This document shows, piece by piece, positions 1 to 8,522 of a DNA stretch of 64,000 nt (position 1 is its first letter; the number at the start of each line of letters is the position of its first letter). A program made the position numbers and the translations under genes. The stretch comes from Methanofastidiosum sp964630765 (lineage in GTDB: Archaea > Methanobacteriota_B > Thermococci > Methanofastidiosales > Methanofastidiosaceae), in contig CAZVXE010000001.1 in the NCBI GenBank assembly GCA_964630765.1, positions 47,982-111,981 on the forward strand, given 5' to 3'. The notes under the pieces are model-generated. The model searched no databases and had not been told where the DNA came from. It saw only the letters and a list, made by a program, of their open reading frames with translations.

Positions 1-329
1 TCTCGTGAAGACTCCCATTCCAGTACGTCTTTATTGCCAAAGTACATTACCTTCAAGTCTTTGAAGTCTTCTATTTTCATATAAGCAATAAAAGAACCGT
101 GTGGTATAAGGATGGTATTCCTTTTTATTAATTCATCTTGCAAGGAAAAAAGCTCTTTGAAATGATCAACAAGTAGAATTTCATCGGCTACACCAAAACT
201 TCTGTAAACTTTTTCTGCTCCTTTTTTTGCTATACATAAGGTCTTAAATCCCTCATCTTTTGCACCCTTTAATATTTGAAGGGCGGAATGACTTCCAAGT
301 GTCGCAATAGTATAATCATTTACAGCCAT
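1..329 (-). CDS. purP: PurP, FAICAR synthetase (3' part outside the window)
   Basis: PurP makes formyl-AICAR from AICAR, formate and ATP, the archaeal alternative to the folate-dependent transformylase step of purine synthesis. The gene reads leftwards off the window edge, so about 109 N-terminal residues are visible. They begin MAVNDYTIATLGSHSALQIL. The GSHSAL loop and, about 65 residues further on, IPHGSFIAY match the N-terminal domain of archaeal PurP (GSHTSLHI and VPHGSFIAY in the Methanocaldococcus enzyme, from memory). The ATG at 327-329 lies 26 nt from a TATA-like GTTTTAAGTATT on the minus strand at 352-363. The gene is divergent from purH, which does the same step by another chemistry. 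The C-terminal ATP-grasp part cannot be seen. Confidence 0.88.
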   Translation of the reverse strand, partial: MAVNDYTIATLGSHSALQILKGAKDEGFKTLCIAKKGAEKVYRSFGVADEILLVDHFKELFSLQDELIKRNTILIPHGSFIAYMKIEDFKDLKVMYFGNKDVLEWESSR

Positions 330-418
330 TGAGTATTAACTTAAGTTATAATACTTAAAACTTTCTGTAGTTGAAAAGAGAAAATTATTTAAATTAAGAT
401 TCTGAACGTGCCAAAGTG
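330..418. promoter_or_regulatory. Divergent purP/purH promoter region with a quasi-palindrome
   Basis: The 89-nt gap separates purP (leftward) from purH (rightward). A TATA-like TTATTTAAATTA at 385-396 lies about 28 nt before the purH ATG at 419, so that mRNA would be leaderless. A second AT element on the minus strand (352-363) serves purP. At 333-354 there is a quasi-palindrome: GTATT, then the perfect 10-mer AACTTAAGTT, then ATAATAC. It overlaps the purP promoter and could bind a regulator. The operator role is inference. Confidence 0.55.
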
Positions 419-2020
419 ATGGAAAGAAGAGCACTAATTAGCGTTACAAATAAAAATGGCCTCGAAACGTTTGCAAAAACTTTATCTAAACTTGGCTTTG
501 AAATTGTATCAACTGGAGGCACATTAAAATTTCTTTTGGAAAATGGAATAGATGCAACTCCAATTGAAAAAATTACAGGATTTAAAGAAATGATTGGAGG
601 TAGGGTAAAAACTCTACATCCAAATATCCATGGTGGAATTCTTTATATCCGGGATGACAAAGGGCATGAAAATGAAATAAGTTCAGAAGGGATAAAACCA
701 ATAGATGTTGTTGTATGTAACTTGTATCCTTTCAAAGAAACTGTAGCAAAGAACCCTTCTCTTGAAGATGCAATTGAAAACATTGACATCGGCGGAGTAA
801 CTCTTCTAAGGGCGGCCGCTAAAAATTTCAAATATGTAACTGTTATTGTGGACCCATCAGACTATGGTGGTGTCACTAAAGAGTTGTTAGAAAAAGGAAA
901 TACCTCTTACGAAACACGAAAGAAATTATGTGTCAAGGCTTTTTCCCATACCGCCGATTACGATAGTGCAATTGATTCTTATCTTTCAGAAGTCCTAACT
1001 GAAAATAAGAAGTTAAGACTTTCTTATGATTCTGGTAAGGATCTAAGATATGGGGAGAATTGGCATCAAAAAGCACGTTTCTTCAAAAAAGATACTGTTG
1101 AGCCGTCAGCATCAAACATGAAACAGCTTCACGGCAAAGCTCTTTCTTATAATAATTATCTTGATATTGAAGCAGCACTAAATGCTGCAAAGGAACTTTC
1201 TCATTACAATGCAGCAGTAATTGTAAAACATCTAAATCCTTGTGGTATTGCTACAGGAAAGACTCTACTTGACGCATTGAAAAATGCTTGGGATGGAGAT
1301 AGAGTATCTGCGTATGGCAGCATAATAGCTTTGACGAGAAAAGTAGATTTAGAAACAGCTTCTTTTCTCAAAGGCAAATTTGTTGAAGTTATAGTTGCTC
1401 CTTCTTTCGATGCAGATGCATTAGAATTTTTGAAGAACAAGAGCAAAGATTTGAGAATCCTTGAAACGGGAAAACTTTTCACTTCTGAAGATAAAGTTTA
1501 CAAATATTTGATTGGCGGGATCATTGAACAGGATCGACCAAAAGGTCTTTATGAAAAATGGGAATGCGTTACAAATGAAAAATTTCCCGATAGTAAAAAG
1601 GATTTAGGCCTTTTTACCATTATAGCAACTAAATATACAAAGTCAAACTCAATTGTTTTGGGGATGGAATACGAAAAAGCACAGTTTAAGGTATTAGGAA
1701 GTGGAGTTGGACAGCCAAATAGAGTTGACTCACTTAAAAAACTTGCAATACCAAAAATATATGAGAATCTTGAAAATATGTGGAATGAAGAAAAGCCAAA
1801 TATTGACAAAGAGGTCTTTTTCAAAGAAAAGATATCAGAGTGTGTTCTAGTTTCTGATGCCTTCTTCCCGTTCGATGATACTGTTAGAGTTGCAGCCGAG
1901 CATAATATAAAATTCATTATCCAGTCTGGAGGCTCAATAAGGGACAAAGAGGTAATAGAAACATCAAATAAATTTGGCATCTCTATGATCTTCACTGGAA
2001 TGAGATACTTCAATCACTAA
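419..2020 (+). CDS. purH: PurH, bifunctional AICAR transformylase/IMP cyclohydrolase
   Basis: This enzyme catalyses the last two steps to IMP: formylation of AICAR with 10-formyl-tetrahydrofolate (or a pterin equivalent), then ring closure. The 533-aa length is that of the full bifunctional enzyme. The cyclohydrolase domain covers about residues 1-195, with STGGT (31-35) and GGRVKTLHP (60-68). The transformylase domain covers about 200-533. It has the catalytic Lys-His pair in VKHLNPCG (K270, H271), a TKSNSIVL segment and the C-terminal SDAFFPFDD and FTGMRYFNH. I chose ATG 419 over the GTG at 416 because the TATA box predicts transcription start at about the ATG. It lies back-to-back with purP, so the cell carries both solutions for AICAR formylation. 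Confidence 0.95.
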   Translation: MERRALISVTNKNGLETFAKTLSKLGFEIVSTGGTLKFLLENGIDATPIEKITGFKEMIGGRVKTLHPNIHGGILYIRDDKGHENEISSEGIKPIDVVVCNLYPFKETVAKNPSLEDAIENIDIGGVTLLRAAAKNFKYVTVIVDPSDYGGVTKELLEKGNTSYETRKKLCVKAFSHTADYDSAIDSYLSEVLTENKKLRLSYDSGKDLRYGENWHQKARFFKKDTVEPSASNMKQLHGKALSYNNYLDIEAALNAAKELSHYNAAVIVKHLNPCGIATGKTLLDALKNAWDGDRVSAYGSIIALTRKVDLETASFLKGKFVEVIVAPSFDADALEFLKNKSKDLRILETGKLFTSEDKVYKYLIGGIIEQDRPKGLYEKWECVTNEKFPDSKKDLGLFTIIATKYTKSNSIVLGMEYEKAQFKVLGSGVGQPNRVDSLKKLAIPKIYENLENMWNEEKPNIDKEVFFKEKISECVLVSDAFFPFDDTVRVAAEHNIKFIIQSGGSIRDKEVIETSNKFGISMIFTGMRYFNH

Positions 2021-2023
2021 TAT

Positions 2024-2710
2024 CTACCAAATTTTTGGGATTAATCTATATTTAACTTCTTTAGTATATTCAAAATAGCCATCTAGTTCTTTCTGTAAAG
2101 TTTTATCTTCAAGGTAAGTTCTTACTAATAATGGCACGATTGTAAATAAATTAATTGTTAACCCCCAGAAAGATCCCAATACCAAAGGTGTTGCAAAAGT
2201 ATACATTATTCCGCTAATGTAGCCAGGATGCCTTACGTATGCGTATGGTCCACCTTTACATACTTTGTGCCCTCTTTCTTTTTGGATTCTAACAACTGTA
2301 GAGAAGAATTTATTCGATTTCTTTGCCCATAAGAATATTGATTGCCCAATTATGTAAAGAAGAATACCAACAATTACACCTAATAAAGGAAGCTTCGGAG
2401 TCCAACCAAAACGACCAACATCAAGAGCAGATAAAATTATCATGACAAAATAAGAAGGGGAGGATACCATGAAGTATATTTTGTCCCAGCTTTTCATTCC
2501 CTCTCCTGGTTTTAATCGTTCCGCAATTAGCCCGGTGTCATCTGATAAATAATAATAAGTTAGTAAAACAAAAAGGATATTCAATCCATTATAAATCCAA
2601 CCTTGCCAATAATTTAAACGGCCTGCACAAATAAAGGTAAGGGCCACTATCAATCCATAGCTAAGAATTCCTCTAATTATGATTTTATGACTTAATTTTG
2701 TTTCAGGCAT
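2024..2710 (-). CDS. ICMT/PEMT-like integral membrane methyltransferase
   Basis: This is a 228-aa polytopic membrane protein with about five or six hydrophobic segments. The C-terminal half has the signature of the isoprenylcysteine carboxyl methyltransferase/phospholipid methyltransferase superfamily: GGPYAYVRHPGYISG (about 150-165), then RTYLEDKTLQKELDGYFEY and a terminal RLIPKIW. Members methylate lipids, prenylcysteines or small molecules with SAM bound at the membrane. The substrate here is unknown. The gene is convergent with purH (3 nt between stop codons). A TTTAAATAATTA box on its own strand (about 2730-2740) is 25-27 nt from its ATG, so a leaderless transcript is likely. It has no evident link to purine synthesis. 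Confidence 0.75.
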   Translation of the reverse strand: MPETKLSHKIIIRGILSYGLIVALTFICAGRLNYWQGWIYNGLNILFVLLTYYYLSDDTGLIAERLKPGEGMKSWDKIYFMVSSPSYFVMIILSALDVGRFGWTPKLPLLGVIVGILLYIIGQSIFLWAKKSNKFFSTVVRIQKERGHKVCKGGPYAYVRHPGYISGIMYTFATPLVLGSFWGLTINLFTIVPLLVRTYLEDKTLQKELDGYFEYTKEVKYRLIPKIW

Positions 2711-2830
2711 GGTTTAGGATATCGTTATAATTATTTAAAGTTAAGGATTCTTTATAGAATATACTTGTTGCCCGTCTTCAATTTATTAAGAAAATCTAAA
2801 TTGTCAAAATCTCTAAATTTAATGATAAAT

Positions 2831-2840
2831 ATATTTAAAT
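2831..2840 (+). promoter_or_regulatory. TATA box of the purC operon
   Basis: ATATTTAAAT is centred 27 nt before the purC ATG at 2863. This is the spacing archaeal TATA boxes have to the transcription start, and no Shine-Dalgarno is present. A leaderless purCSLQFD transcript is therefore predicted. Confidence 0.65.
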
Positions 2841-2862
2841 ATCAGATATAATAAAGTCAAAT

Positions 2863-3789
2863 ATGAGTACCCCAAGTGATACCTCTTCTGGTTTTTCAAG
2901 AGAAGGAAAAGTTAAGAGAGTTTATGATGTTTCTGATAAGGAAATTGAATTTGAATTTACTGACAGGATATCTGTCTTTGACAAAATAATTCCCTCTAAG
3001 ATTCCTTTCAAAGGAGAGACACTTTGTAGGGAAGGGGCTTTCTGGCTTAAAGAGGCGGAGAAGTTAGGATTCCTAACTCACTTCATAAAAATAACAGATA
3101 AAAACAAGATGCTGGTCAAGAGGGTCAATATTATTCACGATTATAACAAAATTGATCACAAGACAAAAAATTATCTTATTCCGTTAGAATTTATTTGCAG
3201 ACACTATGTTGCAGGTTCCCTCCATGATAGAATAAATAAGGGTAAGATAGATCCAAAAGAACTTGGATTTAGTAAAAAAACAGTTGAATATGGAGAAGAG
3301 CTGCCTGAGCCCTTTATTGAAACATCAACAAAGCTTGAACCTGTTGATAGGCCGTTGGAAAAGAAGGAAGCCTTGAGCATATCCAAACTTACAGAAGAAG
3401 AATACAAGAATATTCTTGAAACAATAATCAAAATGGATTCAAGGATGTCAAAGATAGTAGAAAAGGGTGGCTTAATTCATGTTGATGGGAAAAAGGAGTT
3501 CGGGATGAATGAAGACAGAACTCTGATGTTTATTGACGTCTTTGGAACTGCAGACGAAGATAGATTCTGGGATAAGAAACTGTACGAAGAAGGCCAGATG
3601 GTAGAACTTTCAAAGGAATTTGTAAGGCAATATTATATTAAGACAGGATACAAAAAATCGTTATACGATGCAAGGGATGAAGGTCGACCCGAACCAGATA
3701 TACCTGCATTACCTGAAAATATGGTGAAGGATGTATCCAATCTTTACATAGATATGTATGAAAGAATTACTGGAGAAAAATTTAGGTGA
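2863..3789 (+). CDS. purC: PurC, SAICAR synthetase (long form)
   Basis: PurC ligates aspartate to CAIR using ATP, giving SAICAR. The 308 residues make it a long-form enzyme, nearer the length of fungal and actinobacterial proteins than the roughly 240-aa form of many bacteria. The N-terminal EGKVKRVYDVSDKEIEFEFT is the nucleotide-binding strand-loop of the family. It is followed by DRISVFDKIIPSKIPFKGETL, and ETSTKLEPVDRPL lies in the middle. LMFIDVFGTADEDRFW near residue 230 is the conserved Asp region. It is the first gene of purCSLQFD and overlaps purS by a few nucleotides. purB, which acts next, is not in the window. Confidence 0.93.
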   Translation: MSTPSDTSSGFSREGKVKRVYDVSDKEIEFEFTDRISVFDKIIPSKIPFKGETLCREGAFWLKEAEKLGFLTHFIKITDKNKMLVKRVNIIHDYNKIDHKTKNYLIPLEFICRHYVAGSLHDRINKGKIDPKELGFSKKTVEYGEELPEPFIETSTKLEPVDRPLEKKEALSISKLTEEEYKNILETIIKMDSRMSKIVEKGGLIHVDGKKEFGMNEDRTLMFIDVFGTADEDRFWDKKLYEEGQMVELSKEFVRQYYIKTGYKKSLYDARDEGRPEPDIPALPENMVKDVSNLYIDMYERITGEKFR

Positions 3790-3794
3790 TTTAT

Positions 3795-4037
3795 TTGAAG
3801 GTGGAAATTAAAGTTGGATTAAAGGAAGGAATTACAGACCCTGAGGGCCTTAATATCAAAAAATCCCTGAAATTACTAAGTTTTGATAATGTCGAAAATG
3901 TTGAAGTAAAAAGAAGCTACGTCATAGAGATAAGTGGAAAGGATGAAAAGAAGATCAGAGAAGACGTTGACATGATGTGCAAAAAACTCCTGATTAATCC
4001 TGTAATCCACGATTATGAAGTGGAAATGATAAAATGA
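3795..4037 (+). CDS. purS: PurS, FGAM synthetase structural subunit
   Basis: PurS is the small dimeric subunit that joins PurL and PurQ in the formylglycinamidine ribonucleotide synthetase complex. The 80-aa product begins MKVEIKVGLKEGITDPEG, the usual PurS opening (MKVxVxVxLKxGxxDPxG). I chose the TTG at 3795 rather than the GTG at 3786 because AGGTGAT (3784-3790) sits four bases before it and the protein then starts exactly at the family N-terminus. The ATG of purL overlaps its stop codon. A separate PurS marks the three-subunit FGAM synthetase of archaea and Gram-positive bacteria. Confidence 0.92.
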   Translation: MKVEIKVGLKEGITDPEGLNIKKSLKLLSFDNVENVEVKRSYVIEISGKDEKKIREDVDMMCKKLLINPVIHDYEVEMIK

Positions 4038-6343
4038 GTAGCAAACAAAATGTTTTTGAAATTAATCTTGACTTGCCTGACGAAAAACTTCTAGAGTTAA
4101 GTAGGAAGATAGGGATAGGACTTTCCATAGATGAAATGAAGTCAGTCAAAAATTACTTTAGAGAGCAAGGTAGGAATCCAACAGATATTGAAATACAGGC
4201 TATAGGCCAGGCATGGTCAGAGCACTGCTGTTATAAATCATCAAAGAGTTTGTTGAAAAAATTTATTTTTAATATTGAGGCACCACAGAATATTTTTGTC
4301 ATAAAGGAAGATGCTGGAGTAGTCGAGTTTGATAAAGATTACGCTTATGTTTTGGCTCTAGAAAGCCACAATCATCCATCTGCAGTTGAGCCATATGGAG
4401 GAGCGGCTACTGGAATTGGTGGAATTCTTAGAGATGTTGTATGTATGGGGGCACAACCTGTTGCTCTAATAGACCCTATATTTTTTGGGCCATTAGATTT
4501 ACCTTACGACCAACTACCAAAGGGTGTAAAACATCCCGAATTCATATTTAGAGGAGTAGTTGCTGGAATTAGAGACTATGGGAACAGAGTAGGAATCCCA
4601 ACTGTATCTGGGTCAGTTTACTTCCACCCAGGATATACAGGTAACTGCCTTGTAAATGTCGGATGTGTTGGAATAATTAAGAAGGACGATATAATCCACA
4701 GTAGAGTCAAAGAGCTTGGGGATATCTTCGTTATGGTCGGTGGAAAGACCGGCAGAGATGGTATTCATGGTGTAAACTTCGCATCCGCAGAGCTTGATGA
4801 AGAGTCAGAAACATCTTCACGTTCTGCAGTTCAAGTAGGAGACCCAATAACAAAAGAACCATTAATACATGCTTGTCTTGAAGCTAATACGAAAAAACTT
4901 CTGAATGGTATGAAGGATTTAGGTGGTGGAGGCCTATCGTGTGTAGTGGGAGAAATGGCCCACGCCGGTGGTTTTGGAGCTAAAGTCAATTTAGAAAAGG
5001 TATTGTTAAAAGAAAAAGGGATGAAACCCTGGGAAATATGGGTATCAGAATCACAAGAAAGGATGATGCTTGCAGTGTCCAAAGAGAATCTCAAGGAGGT
5101 TCTTGATATTTTTGATAAGTGGGACGTTAATGCGGCCATTATTGGTGAAACAATTACTGAGAGGAGAGTCTTGGTATACTACGAAGGAGAAAAGATATTT
5201 GACATGGATTCAGAATTTTTAACGGGTGGACCACTATATGCAAGAGATGTCAAAATAGTCAAAAGAGATCAGAAAGATATCCAAACTCAAGCACCTAAAG
5301 ATACAAATGAAATATTAATAAAAATGCTTTCAGACCCAAATATCGCATCAAAGGATTGGGTTATTCTACAATATGACCACACTGTTAGAGGATCAACTTC
5401 ACTTACCCCATTGTATGGAGATGTTGTTAACTTTTCACCACAAGACTCTGCTATTATAAAGCCAGTAGAAGAGCTTAACAAGGGATTGGTAGTTTCAACA
5501 GCGGTAAATCCATTCTTATTGGAATATGATCCTTACTGGGGAGCAGCTTCTGCTATAGATGAAATCTACAGAAATATAGTTGCAGTTGGCGGTAAACCTC
5601 ACTCCTTGGCAGATTGTCTCAACTTTGGGAACCCAGAGAAACCTGAGAGGTTCGGGGACTTTTATCAAGCTGTAATGGGATTAAACTTTGCTACGAAAGA
5701 TCTCCAGATATCATTTTCATCGGGCAATGTAAGCCTTTACAATGAAAGCATGGTTGGGAGTTGCCCTCCAACACCAACTATCGTTGGAATCGGTATAATT
5801 GATGATGTAGATAAAAAAATCAGTTCCAACTTCAAGAAAGAACAAAATTCAATATATCTTATTGGTAATACTGAAAGAGAATTTGGTGGTTCATTATACT
5901 ACAGGATTTTAGGAATAGACGGAGGAATTGCCCCTAAAATGAATCCTGAGAACTTGATACATTTTTCAAAGGCCCTACTTGATTCAATGCAAAAAGGTAT
6001 TGTGAAAAGCTGTCATGATTTAAGCGAAGGGGGCTTAGCCGTTGCTATTGCTGAAATGGCATTTGGTAGTGATTATGGCGCAGAAATTGAATTGCCAATT
6101 ATAAAAAGTATGAGGGCAGACGAATTTATCTTTTCAGAATCAAATACCAGGTGGGTAGTTGAAGTAAAAGACGAAAAAGAGTTTGAATCGTTGTTCAGCA
6201 AAAATAAAGTACCTTTCATAAAAATTGGAAAAGTATCAGGAAAATATCTACGGATAAAACAGAATGGGAATACAATAGTAGATGCTCCTGTTGAGAAATT
6301 AAGGGATAAATGGAAAAATGCAATCTGGGAGCATATGGGGTGA
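4034..6343 (+). CDS. purL: PurL, FGAM synthetase large subunit (small-type)
   Basis: PurL is the ATP-dependent synthetase subunit that converts FGAR to FGAM with ammonia channelled from PurQ. The 769 aa fit the small PurL of three-subunit complexes, not the 1,300-aa fused enzyme. WSEHCCYKSSK (61-71) and ESHNHPSAVEPYGGAATGIGG (110-130) are the family's ATP/Mg signatures. KDLGGGGLSCVVGEMA and SCHDLSEGGLAVAIAEMA are the repeated AIRS-type half-domain motifs. The start overlaps the purS stop (ATGA), implying translational coupling, and the 3' end abuts purQ. Confidence 0.95.
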   Translation: MSSKQNVFEINLDLPDEKLLELSRKIGIGLSIDEMKSVKNYFREQGRNPTDIEIQAIGQAWSEHCCYKSSKSLLKKFIFNIEAPQNIFVIKEDAGVVEFDKDYAYVLALESHNHPSAVEPYGGAATGIGGILRDVVCMGAQPVALIDPIFFGPLDLPYDQLPKGVKHPEFIFRGVVAGIRDYGNRVGIPTVSGSVYFHPGYTGNCLVNVGCVGIIKKDDIIHSRVKELGDIFVMVGGKTGRDGIHGVNFASAELDEESETSSRSAVQVGDPITKEPLIHACLEANTKKLLNGMKDLGGGGLSCVVGEMAHAGGFGAKVNLEKVLLKEKGMKPWEIWVSESQERMMLAVSKENLKEVLDIFDKWDVNAAIIGETITERRVLVYYEGEKIFDMDSEFLTGGPLYARDVKIVKRDQKDIQTQAPKDTNEILIKMLSDPNIASKDWVILQYDHTVRGSTSLTPLYGDVVNFSPQDSAIIKPVEELNKGLVVSTAVNPFLLEYDPYWGAASAIDEIYRNIVAVGGKPHSLADCLNFGNPEKPERFGDFYQAVMGLNFATKDLQISFSSGNVSLYNESMVGSCPPTPTIVGIGIIDDVDKKISSNFKKEQNSIYLIGNTEREFGGSLYYRILGIDGGIAPKMNPENLIHFSKALLDSMQKGIVKSCHDLSEGGLAVAIAEMAFGSDYGAEIELPIIKSMRADEFIFSESNTRWVVEVKDEKEFESLFSKNKVPFIKIGKVSGKYLRIKQNGNTIVDAPVEKLRDKWKNAIWEHMG

Positions 6344-6347
6344 TTCA

Positions 6348-7115
6348 ATGGACAGGTCTGAGATTAAAGTTTGTGTTTTAAGAATAGAGGGAACAAACAA
6401 TGAAGATGAAATGTACTACGCTTTCAAGAGGTTAGGGGCCTCTCCTGAACTTGTTCATTTGAAAGATCTCAAAGATATATTTGATTATAATTGCCTTATG
6501 ATCCCCGGAGGATTTTCTGCCGGGGATTATGTAAGAGCTGGAGCAATATTTGCCTCAAGGATAAGAGCAAGGATGGCAAATAACTTGCATAAATTCATAG
6601 ACGAAGGCTGGCCTGTAGGCGGAATTTGTAATGGATTTCAAGTTCTAGTTGAGCTTGGAGTACTACCTGGATTTAAAAGAATGGATTATCCTGATGCATG
6701 TCTATTTTTGAATAATTCTGCAAGATTTGAATGTAGACCAACATTACTAAAACATGAAAACAAAGGCAAGTGTGTCTTCACAAGAAATATACCTAGAGGA
6801 GAAGTAATGCTTGTTCCATCAGCTCATGGAGAAGGGAAGCTACTGTTCCCAAGAGAAAAGGAAAAAGAATACTTTGATAGATTATTTGAAAATGATCAAG
6901 TTGTATTTAGATATGTCGATAAAGACGGAGAATATGCGGGATATCCTTGGAATCCAAATGGCTCGGCACACAATATAGCCGGTATTTGTAATGAGGCTGG
7001 AAATGTATTCGGGATGATGCCACATCCAGAAAGGGCTTATTTCGATAAAAATAAGAATGGGATTTCTGGTATGAAACTCTTTGAATCAGTTTTAAAATAT
7101 ATAGAGGAAAAATAA
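6348..7115 (+). CDS. purQ: PurQ, FGAM synthetase glutaminase subunit
   Basis: PurQ is a class I glutamine amidotransferase that releases ammonia for PurL. The 255-aa protein has PGGFSAGDYVRAGAI (52-66), the nucleophile C94 in GGICNGFQVL, and the C-terminal PHPERAYF that supplies the catalytic His and Glu. The ATG at 6348 follows GGGGTGAT by three bases. An upstream in-frame ATG at 6318 inside purL has no such site and would add ten non-conserved residues. It lies between purL and purF in the purine operon. Confidence 0.94.
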   Translation: MDRSEIKVCVLRIEGTNNEDEMYYAFKRLGASPELVHLKDLKDIFDYNCLMIPGGFSAGDYVRAGAIFASRIRARMANNLHKFIDEGWPVGGICNGFQVLVELGVLPGFKRMDYPDACLFLNNSARFECRPTLLKHENKGKCVFTRNIPRGEVMLVPSAHGEGKLLFPREKEKEYFDRLFENDQVVFRYVDKDGEYAGYPWNPNGSAHNIAGICNEAGNVFGMMPHPERAYFDKNKNGISGMKLFESVLKYIEEK

Positions 7116-7117
7116 AA

Positions 7118-8509
7118 ATGTGCGGCATATTAGGTACTTCATCAAATAATTCTGCATATGAGTGCTATAGAGGGCTTTTAGCTATTCAGCACAGGGGACA
7201 AGATTCTGCAGGTATACTATCATTTGATGGGATAGTCCATCAGAAAAAGGAAAAAGGTCTTGTGTTGAATGTTTTCAATAAGGAAGAGTTATCAAAGCTT
7301 GAAGGTTCTAAAGCCATAGGGCATGTAAGGTATCCAACAGCTGGAACAAACACCCTTTGTGAAGCTCAGCCTTTCTTTTTGAGCTATCCTTATGGAATCG
7401 GTCTTGCACATAACGGTAATATTACGAATTATCAGGATTTAAAGGTGGAACTTGAAGGGAAGCATAGATGCATTCATTCAAAGTCAGACACCGAAGTCAT
7501 GATAAATATTCTTTCAGAAGAGTTAATGAAAAACGATACTTTTGAGGCCATCAAAGGAACTATGGAAAGAATTGATGGCAGCTATTCTGCAGTTATGATG
7601 TTACCAAAAAAACTCATAGCTTTCAGAGACCCTTATGGAAACAGACCATTAGTATTCGGAGAAAAAACGAATTTGGATGAAACTGCCTTTTCTTTTTCTT
7701 CAGAAAGTGTTGGTCTTGACGTGAATGGTTATTCTCTTGTTAGGGATTTACTGCCTGGTGAAGCTATAGTTGTTGAAGATAATAGTGCCGAAAAGAGATT
7801 ATTATGCCCAAAAGGTAGGGCTCACTGTATGTTTGAATGGGTCTATTTTTCAAGACCAGATTCTGTTATAGAGGGCAAAAGTGTCTACGAAGCTAGAATG
7901 GAACTGGGGAGAAACATAGAATTTGAAGGAGAAGGTGATGTAGTAATACCTGTACCTGACACTGCGAGAACAGCTGCTTTAGGATTTTCTGAAAAGTATG
8001 GGATTAAGCAAAGGGAAGGTTTGATAAAAAACAGGTACATTGGAAGAACTTTCATCATGCCAACTCAAATATCAAGAGATGTGGCAGTTAGAGATAAACT
8101 AAACGTAATAAAAGGAGAAATTAGGGGAAAAAGAGTAATTCTTGTTGATGATAGTATAGTTAGAGGAACAACGAGCAAGAGAATAGTTACAATGCTAAGG
8201 GATAATGGCGCCAAAGAAGTTCATATGATTTCTACTTGCCCCCCTATAAAACATCCATGTTATTATGGTATAGATATGCCTACTGAAAAGGAGTTAATTG
8301 CAGCGCGAAACACAGATGATGTTGCAGAAATGATTGGTGCGGACTCAGTTACATACCAGACGATAAAAGGCCTAGTAAAGGCAATTGGGCTTAAAAAAGA
8401 TGAACTATGCCTTGCATGTCTTAATGGAGATTATCCAACACACATACCTGAAGAAACAAGGAATTCCCTAACAAAAACAAGGGAATGTGAGAGAACTGGA
8501 GAGATATAG
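7118..8509 (+). CDS. purF: PurF, amidophosphoribosyltransferase
   Basis: PurF makes phosphoribosylamine from PRPP and glutamine, the committed step of purine synthesis. The 463-aa product begins MCGILG. Cys2 becomes the N-terminal nucleophile after Met removal, with no propeptide. The glutaminase domain (1-230) has GHVRYPTAG and LAHNGNITN. The phosphoribosyltransferase domain has the PRPP loop VILVDDSIVRGTTSKR (about 341-356). Cysteines in RAHCMFEW, KHPCYYGIDMPT and CLACLNGDYPT match the four ligands of the [4Fe-4S] cluster in Bacillus-type PurF, so an oxygen-sensitive cluster form is likely. Its 3' end overlaps no conserved part of the next gene. Confidence 0.94.
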   Translation: MCGILGTSSNNSAYECYRGLLAIQHRGQDSAGILSFDGIVHQKKEKGLVLNVFNKEELSKLEGSKAIGHVRYPTAGTNTLCEAQPFFLSYPYGIGLAHNGNITNYQDLKVELEGKHRCIHSKSDTEVMINILSEELMKNDTFEAIKGTMERIDGSYSAVMMLPKKLIAFRDPYGNRPLVFGEKTNLDETAFSFSSESVGLDVNGYSLVRDLLPGEAIVVEDNSAEKRLLCPKGRAHCMFEWVYFSRPDSVIEGKSVYEARMELGRNIEFEGEGDVVIPVPDTARTAALGFSEKYGIKQREGLIKNRYIGRTFIMPTQISRDVAVRDKLNVIKGEIRGKRVILVDDSIVRGTTSKRIVTMLRDNGAKEVHMISTCPPIKHPCYYGIDMPTEKELIAARNTDDVAEMIGADSVTYQTIKGLVKAIGLKKDELCLACLNGDYPTHIPEETRNSLTKTRECERTGEI

Positions 8510-8522
8510 GGATAGTGATATT

